Shown here piece after piece: positions 23,833-31,127 of a DNA stretch of 36,167 bases. Location: NCBI RefSeq assembly GCF_024622975.1, contig NZ_JANJZT010000032.1:1-36167 (forward strand). Reading direction: 5' to 3'. Position 1 is the stretch's first letter. Every line of letters starts with the position of its first letter. The notes under the pieces are model-generated. The model saw nothing but the letters and a program-made list of their open reading frames with translations, ran no database searches and was not told the origin of the DNA. The translations under genes and the position numbers were made by a program. Origin of the DNA: Blautia caecimuris. GTDB taxonomy: Bacteria; Bacillota; Clostridia; Lachnospirales; Lachnospiraceae.

Positions 23833-25073
23833 GCTTTCTGCGTGAAAAACGTGCCCGTTTCTATTTCCTGTTTTTGTGCGGTATTGCTCTCGTGCTGTTG
23901 CTATTTTCCATCCTTATGACCTGGCAGCATACCCGGCAGACACAAGAGCTTCTTCTGGAAAAAGAAGCCTCTCTTGCTTCCTCTCTTTTGGAGCAAGGAG
24001 TTTCTGCGGAGGTTATCGCAGCAGCCATGAAAAGCGAATCTGTCAACACAAATGGTTTGACATTTATGGAACAGATCGGACATACAAATGCCACACCGCT
24101 GCCGCTGTCACCGCTGGCGCGGCAGACAGCAATTTCATTTGGGATTTTTGCTTGTGTGATTCTTTTCCTGCTTGGATTCGCTGTGCTTTTTGGCTCTGCC
24201 ATATATCTGCATCGCCAGGATGCGCTGTATCAAACTGTTATCCGCACAGTGAATGAATATTCGGACGGCATTTTCCAAAATCATTTGCCGCAAAACGAAA
24301 ACGGCCTGCTATACCAGATGTTCAGCGGAATTGAAGAATTGGCTGTCGCTTTGCAGGCAAAAAACGAAAATGAACATAAGTCTAAAGAGTTTTTGCAGGA
24401 AATGGTGTCCAATATCTCTCATCAGCTGAAAACACCTCTGGCTGCGCTTTCCATGTATACCGAAATCATTATGGACGAGCCGGATCAACCGGATACCGTA
24501 ACTTCTTTTGCAGAAAAGTCAATGGCCTCTTTACAGCGGATCGAGCAGTTAATCGGAGCATTATTAAAGATGGCGCGGCTGGATGCTGGCAGTATTGTTT
24601 TTGAAAAGAAGCCAATTCTCGTAACGGAACTGTTAGGGCAGGCGCAGGCACCTTTTGCGACAAGAGCAGAAGTGGAAGGAAAGCAGATCATGTTGTCAGG
24701 CCCGCCTGATGAAATACTCACCTGCGATTTTGAATGGACCAGCGAAGCAATCGGCAATCTTCTTAAAAATGCGCTGGATCATACCGGGCGCGGCGGACTG
24801 ATTTGCGTAGAGTGGAAACGCTTCCCGGATATGCTGCGGATCAGCGTTTCAGACAATGGATGCGGGATTTCTCAAGATGACATCCACCACATTTTTAAGC
24901 GATTCTATCGGAGCAAACATTCCAGTGACCATGCCGGTGTAGGGCTGGGTCTGCCGCTTGCGAAAGCAATCGTAGAAGGCCAGGGTGGAACAATTTCCGT
25001 AGTCAGCACTCCCTGCGAAGGAACAACTTTCACCATCTCCTTCTTCACCAATCTTACAGAATCGCAAGGTTAA
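23829..25073 (+). CDS. sensor histidine kinase
   Basis: A 414-residue membrane kinase (MSFLREKRARFYFLFL), started at the ATG that overlaps the regulator stop. Helix 1 (about 11-30) and helix 2 (about 102-126) enclose some 70 extracellular residues; HAMP-like and HisKA segments follow, with His198 in SNISHQLKTPLAALSMYTE. The ATPase has GNLLKNALDHT (N box), VSDNGCGIS and GVGLGLPLAKAIVEGQGG. The extracellular part is larger than in BceS-type kinases, so direct ligand sensing is possible. The last codons overlap the next promoter's operator (25053). Confidence 0.9.
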   Translation: MSFLREKRARFYFLFLCGIALVLLLFSILMTWQHTRQTQELLLEKEASLASSLLEQGVSAEVIAAAMKSESVNTNGLTFMEQIGHTNATPLPLSPLARQTAISFGIFACVILFLLGFAVLFGSAIYLHRQDALYQTVIRTVNEYSDGIFQNHLPQNENGLLYQMFSGIEELAVALQAKNENEHKSKEFLQEMVSNISHQLKTPLAALSMYTEIIMDEPDQPDTVTSFAEKSMASLQRIEQLIGALLKMARLDAGSIVFEKKPILVTELLGQAQAPFATRAEVEGKQIMLSGPPDEILTCDFEWTSEAIGNLLKNALDHTGRGGLICVEWKRFPDMLRISVSDNGCGISQDDIHHIFKRFYRSKHSSDHAGVGLGLPLAKAIVEGQGGTISVVSTPCEGTTFTISFFTNLTESQG

Positions 25074-25106
25074 ATTCACCGGAAAGTAAGCTGTTCCTGC
25101 TATTCT
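25053..25106 (+). promoter_or_regulatory. promoter and operator of the ABC transporter genes
   Basis: CTTACAGAATCGCAAG (25053-25068), then AAATTCACC, GTAAG (25086-25090) and a -10-like TATTCT (25101-25106). The block is a near copy of 28194-28247, and the palindrome matches the one before the regulator gene. Confidence 0.5.
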
Positions 25107-25128
25107 GAGAGAAAAGGAGGTTAGACCT

Positions 25129-25812
25129 ATGGAAATTTTGAAAGTACAGCAACTTTGTAAAACCTATGGCTCTGGTGAGGCCAAGGTGGACGCCTTAAAA
25201 AATGTCTCCTTCTCTCTGGAGAAAGGACAGTTTGCCGCGGTAGTCGGAGAATCCGGCTCTGGAAAAAGCACTCTGCTTAACTGCATTGGCGCGCTGGATA
25301 CGCCTACATCTGGTAAGATTCAGATCGACGGCCAGGATTTATTTTCTATGAAGGAGGAAAAACGCACGATTTTCCGCCGCAGGAATATCGGCTTCATCTT
25401 CCAGTCCTTTCAGCTTGTCCCGGAGTTGGATGTAGAGCAGAATATCATTTTCCCGCTTTTACTGGATTACAAAAAGCCGGAGCAGGCGAAAGTGGAGGAA
25501 ATTTTGGAAGTGCTGGGCCTTACAGAACGACGGCACCACCTGCCGAGTCAACTGTCCGGCGGACAGCAGCAACGAGTAGCTATTGGCCGGGCGCTTATCA
25601 CGAAGCCAAAATTGATTTTGGCAGACGAGCCTACCGGCAACCTGGACAGCAAAAACAGCAGTGAGGTGATCGCTCTGCTGACGCAAGCAGCCCGTCGGTA
25701 TCAGCAAACTATTTTGATGATTACGCACAATTCCAATCTGACGGCATCGGTTGACCGGGTGTTCCGGGTAAGGGACGGTATATTGAAAGAGTTGGGAGGT
25801 GTGCAGCAGTGA
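25129..25812 (+). CDS. ABC transporter ATP-binding protein (MacB/LolD type)
   Basis: A 227-residue ATPase with Walker [10 protein letters not shown] (40-48), the Q loop in GFIFQSFQL, the signature [15 protein letters not shown], Walker [14 protein letters not shown] and the switch His in LMITHNS. Its length and the E-P-T-G-N-L-D block place it with MacB, LolD and BceA-type ATPases that serve FtsX-like permeases. It stands first in a two-gene operon, overlapping the permease start by four bases, behind an operator for the neighbouring regulator. Confidence 0.93.
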   Translation: MEILKVQQLCKTYGSGEAKVDALKNVSFSLEKGQFAAVVGESGSGKSTLLNCIGALDTPTSGKIQIDGQDLFSMKEEKRTIFRRRNIGFIFQSFQLVPELDVEQNIIFPLLLDYKKPEQAKVEEILEVLGLTERRHHLPSQLSGGQQQRVAIGRALITKPKLILADEPTGNLDSKNSSEVIALLTQAARRYQQTILMITHNSNLTASVDRVFRVRDGILKELGGVQQ

Positions 25813-28148
25813 AACACTATCTCAACCTGGTTTCTATTTCCGATAAAGTGCATCGCCGGCAGAGCCGAATGACGCGCATCTGTATCATTCTGGCCGTTTT
25901 TTTGGTCGCTGTGATGTTCGGTCTTGCTGATATGTATCTGCAAAGCATGACCACTGAAACAAAGCATCAGACGGGCGACTGGCACGCAAAATTTTCTGCC
26001 ATTGATGAAGAAACGTCAGCTTTGATTGCAGCAAGGCCCGAAACGGAACTTTCCGGCTGGCAAGGTACACTTCCCGCAGAGGCTGGGGTTGCAGCTGATA
26101 TGCAAAGTGTTGCTCTTGTCGGGATCGAAGAACCTGTATTTTCCAAAATATACTTTGGAACCTTTTCGGAAGGGACGGCGCCAGCAACCGATTCCGAGGC
26201 GGCCATTTCCGAAACGGCCGCCCAAAACCTGAATCTCTCCGCTGGTGATTCGGTATCTTTAACGCTGCCGGATGGCAGTACCCATTCGTTTACTGTGACA
26301 GGAGTTTTTAACGATGAGCCCGCCAGCCTGACTACGGGAAATGCCAGTACCATGCTGGTCACGCCTCAGGCGCTTTCCAGTCTGAATTTTGGCAGCACAT
26401 CACCCTCATGGCAGTATGTGGTTTGCTTTTCCTTACTCTGCAAAATCCCGGATACGATTCAGGACATTATCACACAAAACGGACTTTCTGCCGAGCAAGT
26501 TCTGCAAAACGAGAATCTGCTCAGTATGCTGGGGCAACTGCCCAGTTCCAATGTGTCGCAAATTTATTCGGTTGCCTTTGCTCTTTCGCTGGTGGTCATG
26601 GTGACCTGCATCCTGATGATTTCCAGTAGTTTGAACAGCAATGTCAGCCAACGTACTGAGTTTTTTGGCCTCATGCGTTGCCTTGGGGCTACGCGCCGTC
26701 AGGTTCTGCGCTTTGTTCGGCGGGAGGCACTTCACTGGTGCGTGACATCAATCCCTATTGGAATCGGACTTAGTATCGTCGTGATATGGGTGCTGTGTGC
26801 TGTGATGCGGCGGCTGAGTTCCGTATGGTTTGGCTATATGCCAGTTTTTGGTATCAGTTGGCTGAGTATTGCCGTCAGCATTGTATTGGGGATCGTGACG
26901 GTTCTGTTGGCGGCACGTTCTCCCGCGAAATTTGCATCTAAGGTGTCCCCGCTGGAAGCTGTCACCGGCAGTGCCCGCCAGAATACGACTTTTCGGCACG
27001 CCGCAAATACCCACCGTTGGAAAGTGGATGTGGCTCTCGGTATCCATCATGCAAAAGCTAAACGCCGCAGCTATCTCCTGATGACCTGTGCTTTTGCGAC
27101 CTGCCTGACATTGTTCTTAGGCTTCTGCACATTGGTTCCCTTCATGAAAAATGCCTTCATGCCGAAGGAATGGGCTTCTGAGCTTTCCATCGTCAGTGAA
27201 TCCAACACCTGCTCCATCCCATTCGAGCAGCGGAACGCGGTATCGGAGGTTCCTGCTGTCAGCCATGTCTTTGGGCGAATGTTTGCTTATGATGTACCGG
27301 CAGAGATCAGTGGGACACCCCACAACAGCAATCTGATTTCTTATGAGGAAAATCAATTCCGTTGGGCACAGGATCGGCTGGCATCTGGTTCCGTGGATGC
27401 GGTTGTCAATACGCCGGGTCAGGTGCTGTTTGTAGCAAATACCGGGACACCGGCACAGGTTGGCGATACAGTCACTCTGGAAATCAACGGAGTGCCGCAG
27501 ACAGTCACCATCGGCGGCATATTGACCGATGATCCTCTCGCCCGCGCGGAAGGCACTGAGACATTGATTTGTTCGGAGGAAACCTTTACGCAGCTGACTG
27601 GTGAAAACGGCTACACGATCCTGGATGTACAGTTTCGTTTCGGCGCAGGGGAAGAAGATGTAAAGGCCGTGGAGGCGCTGTTTGCGGATGGTGTTTCCTT
27701 TACCGACACGCTGAGCAGAGCGCAGCAGCAACGCGGACTCTACTACGCTTTTTCGGTGCTGGTCTATGGCTTTTTGTCAATTATCGTGGCAATCACGGTG
27801 TTTCATATCATGAACACGATCAGCATGGGGGTATCTGCCCGTACCCACCAATACGGAGCTATGCGGGCCATTGGCATGAGTAACCGGCAGTTGACCCGTA
27901 TGATCGCATCCGAGGCGGCAACGTATGCTACCAATGGAGTGATACTTGGGTGCCTGTTGGGGGTGGCTTTTCACTGGTTTCTCTATACCAGCCTTATCAC
28001 CCGCACCTTTGGTGACGCATGGGGCATCCCTTGGCCAGAACTTTGCCTGATCATCGCAGTGATTTTGGGCACGACGGCCTTGTCTGTGCGTGGACCGGCA
28101 AAACGAATTCAAGCCATGTCTATTGTGGAAAACATCAGCGCGCAATAA
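25809..28148 (+). CDS. ABC transporter permease with two FtsX/MacB-like domains
   Basis: A 779-residue membrane protein. It has an N-terminal helix (about 20-40), a large extracellular domain (about 45-245, MacB_PCD-like, with GDSVSLTLPDGSTHSFTVTG), a first FtsX block (about 250-380, SSSLNSNVSQRTEFFGLMRCLGAT), a second extracellular domain (about 440-640, with VGDTVTLEINGVPQTVTIGG) and a second FtsX block to the end (ARTHQYGAMRAIGMSNRQL). Such permeases use ATP for work at the outer face of the membrane, such as peptide or lipoprotein handling, not import. Together with the kinase pair it looks like a cell-envelope or antimicrobial-peptide response module; the substrate is unknown. Confidence 0.88.
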   Translation: MKHYLNLVSISDKVHRRQSRMTRICIILAVFLVAVMFGLADMYLQSMTTETKHQTGDWHAKFSAIDEETSALIAARPETELSGWQGTLPAEAGVAADMQSVALVGIEEPVFSKIYFGTFSEGTAPATDSEAAISETAAQNLNLSAGDSVSLTLPDGSTHSFTVTGVFNDEPASLTTGNASTMLVTPQALSSLNFGSTSPSWQYVVCFSLLCKIPDTIQDIITQNGLSAEQVLQNENLLSMLGQLPSSNVSQIYSVAFALSLVVMVTCILMISSSLNSNVSQRTEFFGLMRCLGATRRQVLRFVRREALHWCVTSIPIGIGLSIVVIWVLCAVMRRLSSVWFGYMPVFGISWLSIAVSIVLGIVTVLLAARSPAKFASKVSPLEAVTGSARQNTTFRHAANTHRWKVDVALGIHHAKAKRRSYLLMTCAFATCLTLFLGFCTLVPFMKNAFMPKEWASELSIVSESNTCSIPFEQRNAVSEVPAVSHVFGRMFAYDVPAEISGTPHNSNLISYEENQFRWAQDRLASGSVDAVVNTPGQVLFVANTGTPAQVGDTVTLEINGVPQTVTIGGILTDDPLARAEGTETLICSEETFTQLTGENGYTILDVQFRFGAGEEDVKAVEALFADGVSFTDTLSRAQQQRGLYYAFSVLVYGFLSIIVAITVFHIMNTISMGVSARTHQYGAMRAIGMSNRQLTRMIASEAATYATNGVILGCLLGVAFHWFLYTSLITRTFGDAWGIPWPELCLIIAVILGTTALSVRGPAKRIQAMSIVENISAQ

Positions 28149-28160
28149 GTTTCGGATGAT

Positions 28161-28188
28161 AGGGGCTCTGCCTTTTAGCAGGGCCCCT
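28161..28188 (+). terminator. strong hairpin behind the permease gene
   Basis: AGGGGCTCTGC and GCAGGGCCCCT pair around CTTTTA. No T run follows, so termination is likely but not certain. Confidence 0.5.
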
Positions 28189-28193
28189 GTCAT

Positions 28194-28247
28194 CTTACAA
28201 AATCGCAAGCTAAAATTCACCTGTTTGTAAGGTTGGACAAGTAGAAT
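28194..28247 (+). promoter_or_regulatory. orphan copy of the regulator-controlled promoter
   Basis: CTTACAAAATCGCAAG (28194-28209), AAATTCACC, GTAAG (28227-28231) and TAGAAT (28242-28247). Operator and -10 are 48 bases apart, exactly as in the copy before the ABC genes. Only a decayed frame follows. Confidence 0.5.
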
Positions 28248-28250
28248 TAG

Positions 28251-28418
28251 CTCAACCGATTACAAAGTGACTTTAACTCTGCCGGACGACGGCAAAAGAA
28301 AAAAGCCGTCGTTCAGCAGGCAATCGCCATGTCCTATACTCGATCCTACGGCGGCTTTGACAAAATCAAGGCCGCCGTTCCTTATGCCCTCGACAAAGGA
28401 GTGACGCCCATACGCTGA
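28251..28418 (+). pseudogene. decayed ORF behind the orphan promoter
   Basis: An open frame without a start reads FNSAGRRQKKKAVVQQAIAM, then SYTRSYGGFDKIKAAVPYAL, and stops at 28418. Composition is protein-like; I do not recognise the family. The remaining bases to 28683 show no gene. Confidence 0.35.
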
Positions 28419-28683
28419 CACGGCGGCTTTAGGAGGGAGCCGCCATGAAGCCACACTGACCGCCGACAAATTCAGACGATATTTGCACTACCGTCAAAAA
28501 AAGCCCAGCCACCGAACAGGCCCCGTCTGGCAGCCGGTGCGAAAATTGTCACAATGTAACTGAATACCGTGTTTTTTGCGCTCGAATAGCTTCCTGCTGT
28601 CCGGGCGCTTTTTCATACCTGTGGGGCCGGAACATCGGGTCAACATGGCCCGAACCTTGCCCCCGGTGCCGTTCCCCGCCGCC

Positions 28684-28715
28684 CCGTTCAGATTTTCCCG
28701 CAAAAATCTGAACGG
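28684..28715 (+). promoter_or_regulatory. hairpin abutting a ribosome-binding site
   Basis: CCGTTCAGATTTT (28684-28696) and AAAATCTGAACGG (28703-28715) are perfect 13-bp arms. The second arm runs into the GGAGG that serves the ATG at 28727, so the stem could mask it. Confidence 0.55.
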
Positions 28716-28726
28716 AGGAAAGGCAG

Positions 28727-29140
28727 ATGGAAGTCACCATCCATTACAACGGACAAGCTGTGGCCGTGGAGGTCACGCTGGAAGTCTATGAATTTCTTGA
28801 CCGGGCCGACCACAAAGCCGAGAACCTGTCCCATGAGCAGCGGCGGCATTGGGATGGCCGGGAGTTTGACGAATACATAGTTGCCACCGAGGGCGTGGGT
28901 ATCTACGGCGAAACGCCGGAGGATTACCTGTGCCGCATGGAAACGCTGGGCGAGCTGATGGCCGTCCTGGACACCTGCACCGAGGCCCAGCGCCGCCGGT
29001 TCCTGCTCTATGCCCTGGACGGGCTGACCTTTGCGGAGATTGGGACGGTGTGCGGCTGCTCCAAAGTATCCGTCTATGAAAGCATTGACGCGGTTCGGAA
29101 AAAATTTTTGAAATTCTTTGCGAACTACCCTAACGAATGA
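28727..29140 (+). CDS. sigma-70 region 4-like protein 1
   Basis: A 137-residue protein. The N-terminal part (EVTIHYNGQAVAVEVTLEVYEFLDRAD) is a small beta-rich segment; residues 80-130 (CTEAQRRRFLLYALDGLTFAEIGTVCGCSKVSVYESIDAVRKKF) are a helix-turn-helix like sigma region 4. No region 2 is visible, so it is not a complete sigma factor. It heads a run of four such genes. The ATG follows GGAGGAAAGGCAG and a stable hairpin. Regulation of the mobile element's own genes is the plausible role. Confidence 0.7.
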   Translation: MEVTIHYNGQAVAVEVTLEVYEFLDRADHKAENLSHEQRRHWDGREFDEYIVATEGVGIYGETPEDYLCRMETLGELMAVLDTCTEAQRRRFLLYALDGLTFAEIGTVCGCSKVSVYESIDAVRKKFLKFFANYPNE

Positions 29141-29188
29141 CCTGTTTTCGGGCTACCAAGTGAAAGGGATTGTTTCCCTTATCCCAGC

Positions 29189-29224
29189 GGGAGGCGGACA
29201 GCGGACAAGCTGCCCGCCTCTCCC
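29189..29224 (+). terminator. hairpin between the first and second sigma-like genes
   Basis: GGGAGGCGG and CCGCCTCTCCC pair with an inner CAGC/GCTG stem. ATTTTC follows. It may weaken read-through into the next three genes. Confidence 0.5.
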
Positions 29225-29243
29225 ATTTTCAGGAGGTAAGCCT

Positions 29244-29696
29244 ATGAAAACCATCAATCTGCGGTGGATTTATCCCCACTACCGGCACGACGAGTTTGTA
29301 GAGGTCAGCGACGAGGTCTGGGAGGCCATGCGGCAGGCCCAGCGCGAGATGAACAACTATGAGCGCCGGAAGGTCTACCACCGCGCCTGGTACTCTCTGG
29401 ACGCATATAGCTGGGCGGAGAACTACGCGCTGGAACACGGCAGATCGCCGGAGGAAATCCTTTTGGAGCGCGAAGAACGGGCCGCCCGCCTGCGGCTGAT
29501 TGCCACCTTGCCGGAGGCCCTGTCCCATGCCACTCCCACCCAGGCCCGCCGCATCCGGGACTACTACATCGCCGGTATCAACCAGCCGAAAATTGCCCGG
29601 ATGGAGGGCGTACACAGCAGCAAGGTCAGCGTTGCCATCCGGCGGGGCCTGCGGAATATGCGCCGCTGCTATGACGGCCTTTTCCCATCAGAGTGA
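29244..29696 (+). CDS. sigma-70 region 4-like protein 2 (paralogue A)
   Basis: A 150-residue protein starting MKTINLRWIYPHYRHDEFVEV at an ATG behind AGGAGG; the frame is open further upstream but has no start support there. Its N-terminal block and its C-terminal helix-turn-helix (TPTQARRIRDYYIAGINQPK, then EGVHSSKVSVAIRRGLRNMRR) recur in the next two genes, so the three are tandem duplicates. Only region 4 is present, as in small phage and transposon regulators. Confidence 0.75.
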   Translation: MKTINLRWIYPHYRHDEFVEVSDEVWEAMRQAQREMNNYERRKVYHRAWYSLDAYSWAENYALEHGRSPEEILLEREERAARLRLIATLPEALSHATPTQARRIRDYYIAGINQPKIARMEGVHSSKVSVAIRRGLRNMRRCYDGLFPSE

Positions 29697-29706
29697 GGGC
29701 GGGCCT

Positions 29707-30168
29707 ATGCAGACCATCAACCTCAAACAGTATTATCCGTTCTGCACCGAGGATACCTTTGTGGAGGTGTCGGATGAAATCGTTGAAGCGTTCCTGCTGG
29801 ACAAGCGGGCCGAGGCTGCCAGGGAGCGCAAGATGTACCGCTACAAGGCCCACTACTCCCTTGACTGTGACGATGGGATTGAAAAAGCCGCCATCGGCTG
29901 GGCGCAGCCATCGCCGGAGGACTACATCGTACAGAAAGAGGAACAGGCCGAACACGCCGAGCTGATCCGGCGGCTCTATGAGGCCATTTCTTCTTTGCCC
30001 CCAACGCAGGCCCGCCGCGTCCATGCCCGGTATATGCTGGGGATGAAAGTGAAGGACATTGCCGCGATGGAGGGTATCACTCCATCCCAGGCGGGGAAGT
30101 CCATCCATGCGGCGCTCCGGCGGCTGCGCCGGTACTTCATACGCCGGAAATGGACAAGCGGCCTATGA
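29707..30168 (+). CDS. sigma-70 region 4-like protein 3 (paralogue B)
   Basis: A 153-residue protein starting MQTINLKQYYPFCTEDTFVEV, then EVSDEIVEAFLLDKR. The helix-turn-helix is PPTQARRVHARYMLGMKVKD, then MEGITPSQAGKSIHAALRRLRRYF. It begins ten bases after paralogue A and overlaps the next start by ATGA, so the three are translated as one operon. The middle part (HYSLDCDDGIEKAAIGWAQP) carries the S-L-D motif shared with its neighbours. Confidence 0.75.
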   Translation: MQTINLKQYYPFCTEDTFVEVSDEIVEAFLLDKRAEAARERKMYRYKAHYSLDCDDGIEKAAIGWAQPSPEDYIVQKEEQAEHAELIRRLYEAISSLPPTQARRVHARYMLGMKVKDIAAMEGITPSQAGKSIHAALRRLRRYFIRRKWTSGL

Positions 30169-30704
30169 AAACCATCAACCTGAAAAAATACTACTACCCG
30201 ATTTGTAAGAAAGACACCTTTGTGGAAGTGCCGGACGAGGTGGCAGACGCCATTGTGGAGGAAAGCCGCGCAGAGGACGCCAATGACGCCAAGCAGCACT
30301 ATCACTGTTACTCTCTGGACGCATCCCCCGGCATGGAAAACTATTTCCCGGAGCAGGCCGCTTCCCCGGAGGATATTCTGATGGAGAAGGAAACGGAACG
30401 GGAACAGGAGGCCGCCCGCGCCCTGATGATGGAACGGCTCCGGGAGGCCCTTGCCACCCTGACGCCCCGGCAGGCGAGCTGCCTGCACGCCCGGTTTTGG
30501 GAGGGCAAGCCGTTCAAGGAGATTGCCAGGGCCGAGGGCTTTACCACATCGGCGGCCATTGTCACGGTACGCAACGCCATCATCAAGTTGCAGAAATATT
30601 ATATCAAGCGCGGCTGGATGAAGCCGCCAAAGGAGAAAGCGATATGCACAAAGACAGCACCGCCCAAGCGAAACAGAAAAAAGACGAGCGCGAAGAAGTC
30701 CTGA
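30165..30704 (+). CDS. sigma-70 region 4-like protein 4 (paralogue C)
   Basis: A 179-residue protein starting MKTINLKKYYYPICKKDTFVE. It shares the N-terminal module, the S-L-D segment (CYSLDASPGMENYF) and the helix-turn-helix (TPRQASCLHARFWEGKPFKE, then SAAIVTVRNAIIKLQKYYIKR) with paralogues A and B. It has an extra Lys-rich tail (KRNRKKTSAKKS) that overlaps the next gene by 61 bases. The start is the ATG overlapping the previous stop. Confidence 0.75.
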   Translation: MKTINLKKYYYPICKKDTFVEVPDEVADAIVEESRAEDANDAKQHYHCYSLDASPGMENYFPEQAASPEDILMEKETEREQEAARALMMERLREALATLTPRQASCLHARFWEGKPFKEIARAEGFTTSAAIVTVRNAIIKLQKYYIKRGWMKPPKEKAICTKTAPPKRNRKKTSAKKS

Positions 30705-30940
30705 AGGAGATCCGGCAGCTTGAGAACCGCCAGAAGATTTTGGAGAACAAACAGCGCAACGAGGAACGCAAGGCCCGCACCCGCCGCCTGATTGAGCGCG
30801 GGGCCATTTTAGAGGGCATTTTCCCTCTGCCCCCCGACCTTTCCGGCGTAGAGGTCAAGGCGTTCCTGATTGCTCTGTCCCATCTTCCGGGGGCGGCGGA
30901 ACTGGCCGCAAAACTGCCGAAATCCGGGGACAAGCCATAA
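30644..30940 (+). CDS. DUF3847-family protein
   Basis: A 98-residue protein starting MHKDSTAQAKQKKDEREEVL at an ATG with AGGAG upstream. Residues 10-55 form a coiled coil (EIRQLENRQKILENKQRNEER), followed by ARTRRLIERGAILEGIF, the recognisable DUF3847 core, and a short hydrophobic end. These proteins stand directly before oriT and the MobA/MobL relaxase in many clostridial mobilizable elements, so an accessory role in the relaxosome is likely but unproven. Confidence 0.75.
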   Translation: MHKDSTAQAKQKKDEREEVLKEIRQLENRQKILENKQRNEERKARTRRLIERGAILEGIFPLPPDLSGVEVKAFLIALSHLPGAAELAAKLPKSGDKP

Positions 30941-30942
30941 GT

Positions 30943-30993
30943 CCCTTGTTTACAAGGGCGCACTTATACACCGTTGCCGGTGTCGTGCGCCCT
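30943..30993 (+). other. candidate oriT, MOBQ (RSF1010-like) type
   Basis: Inverted repeats CCCTTGT/ACAAGGG (30943-30958), GGGCGCAC/GTGCGCCC (30956-30992) and, inside, ACACCG-TTGC-CGGTGT (30968-30983) lead straight to GTGCGCCCT (30985-30993). The nick core of RSF1010/R1162 and pSK41-type origins is TAAGTGCGCCCT behind a hairpin. It lies 135 bases before the relaxase gene. Confidence 0.65.
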
Positions 30994-31127
30994 GCCGGGG
31001 GCTGTTGCGCTCTCCGAGCGCGATGGGGCGCTACACTCCCCAAACCCCTTGTGCGCCCCGCGCAGCCAGACACCCGCTTCGCGTCTGTCCGGCTCCACGG
31101 AGCCTGAATACCCCTCACCGAAAGGAG

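Noticed and set aside
23125..28148. Vancomycin-resistance (VanRS) operon as the cargo
   Set aside because: The regulator/kinase pair resembles VanR/VanS in type only; no vanH, ligase or vanX-like gene is present, and the partner is an ABC transporter.
30870..31127. Upstream extension of the relaxase frame
   Set aside because: The extension overlaps the DUF3847 gene and the oriT hairpins, and a strong ribosome site lies at 31121-31128.
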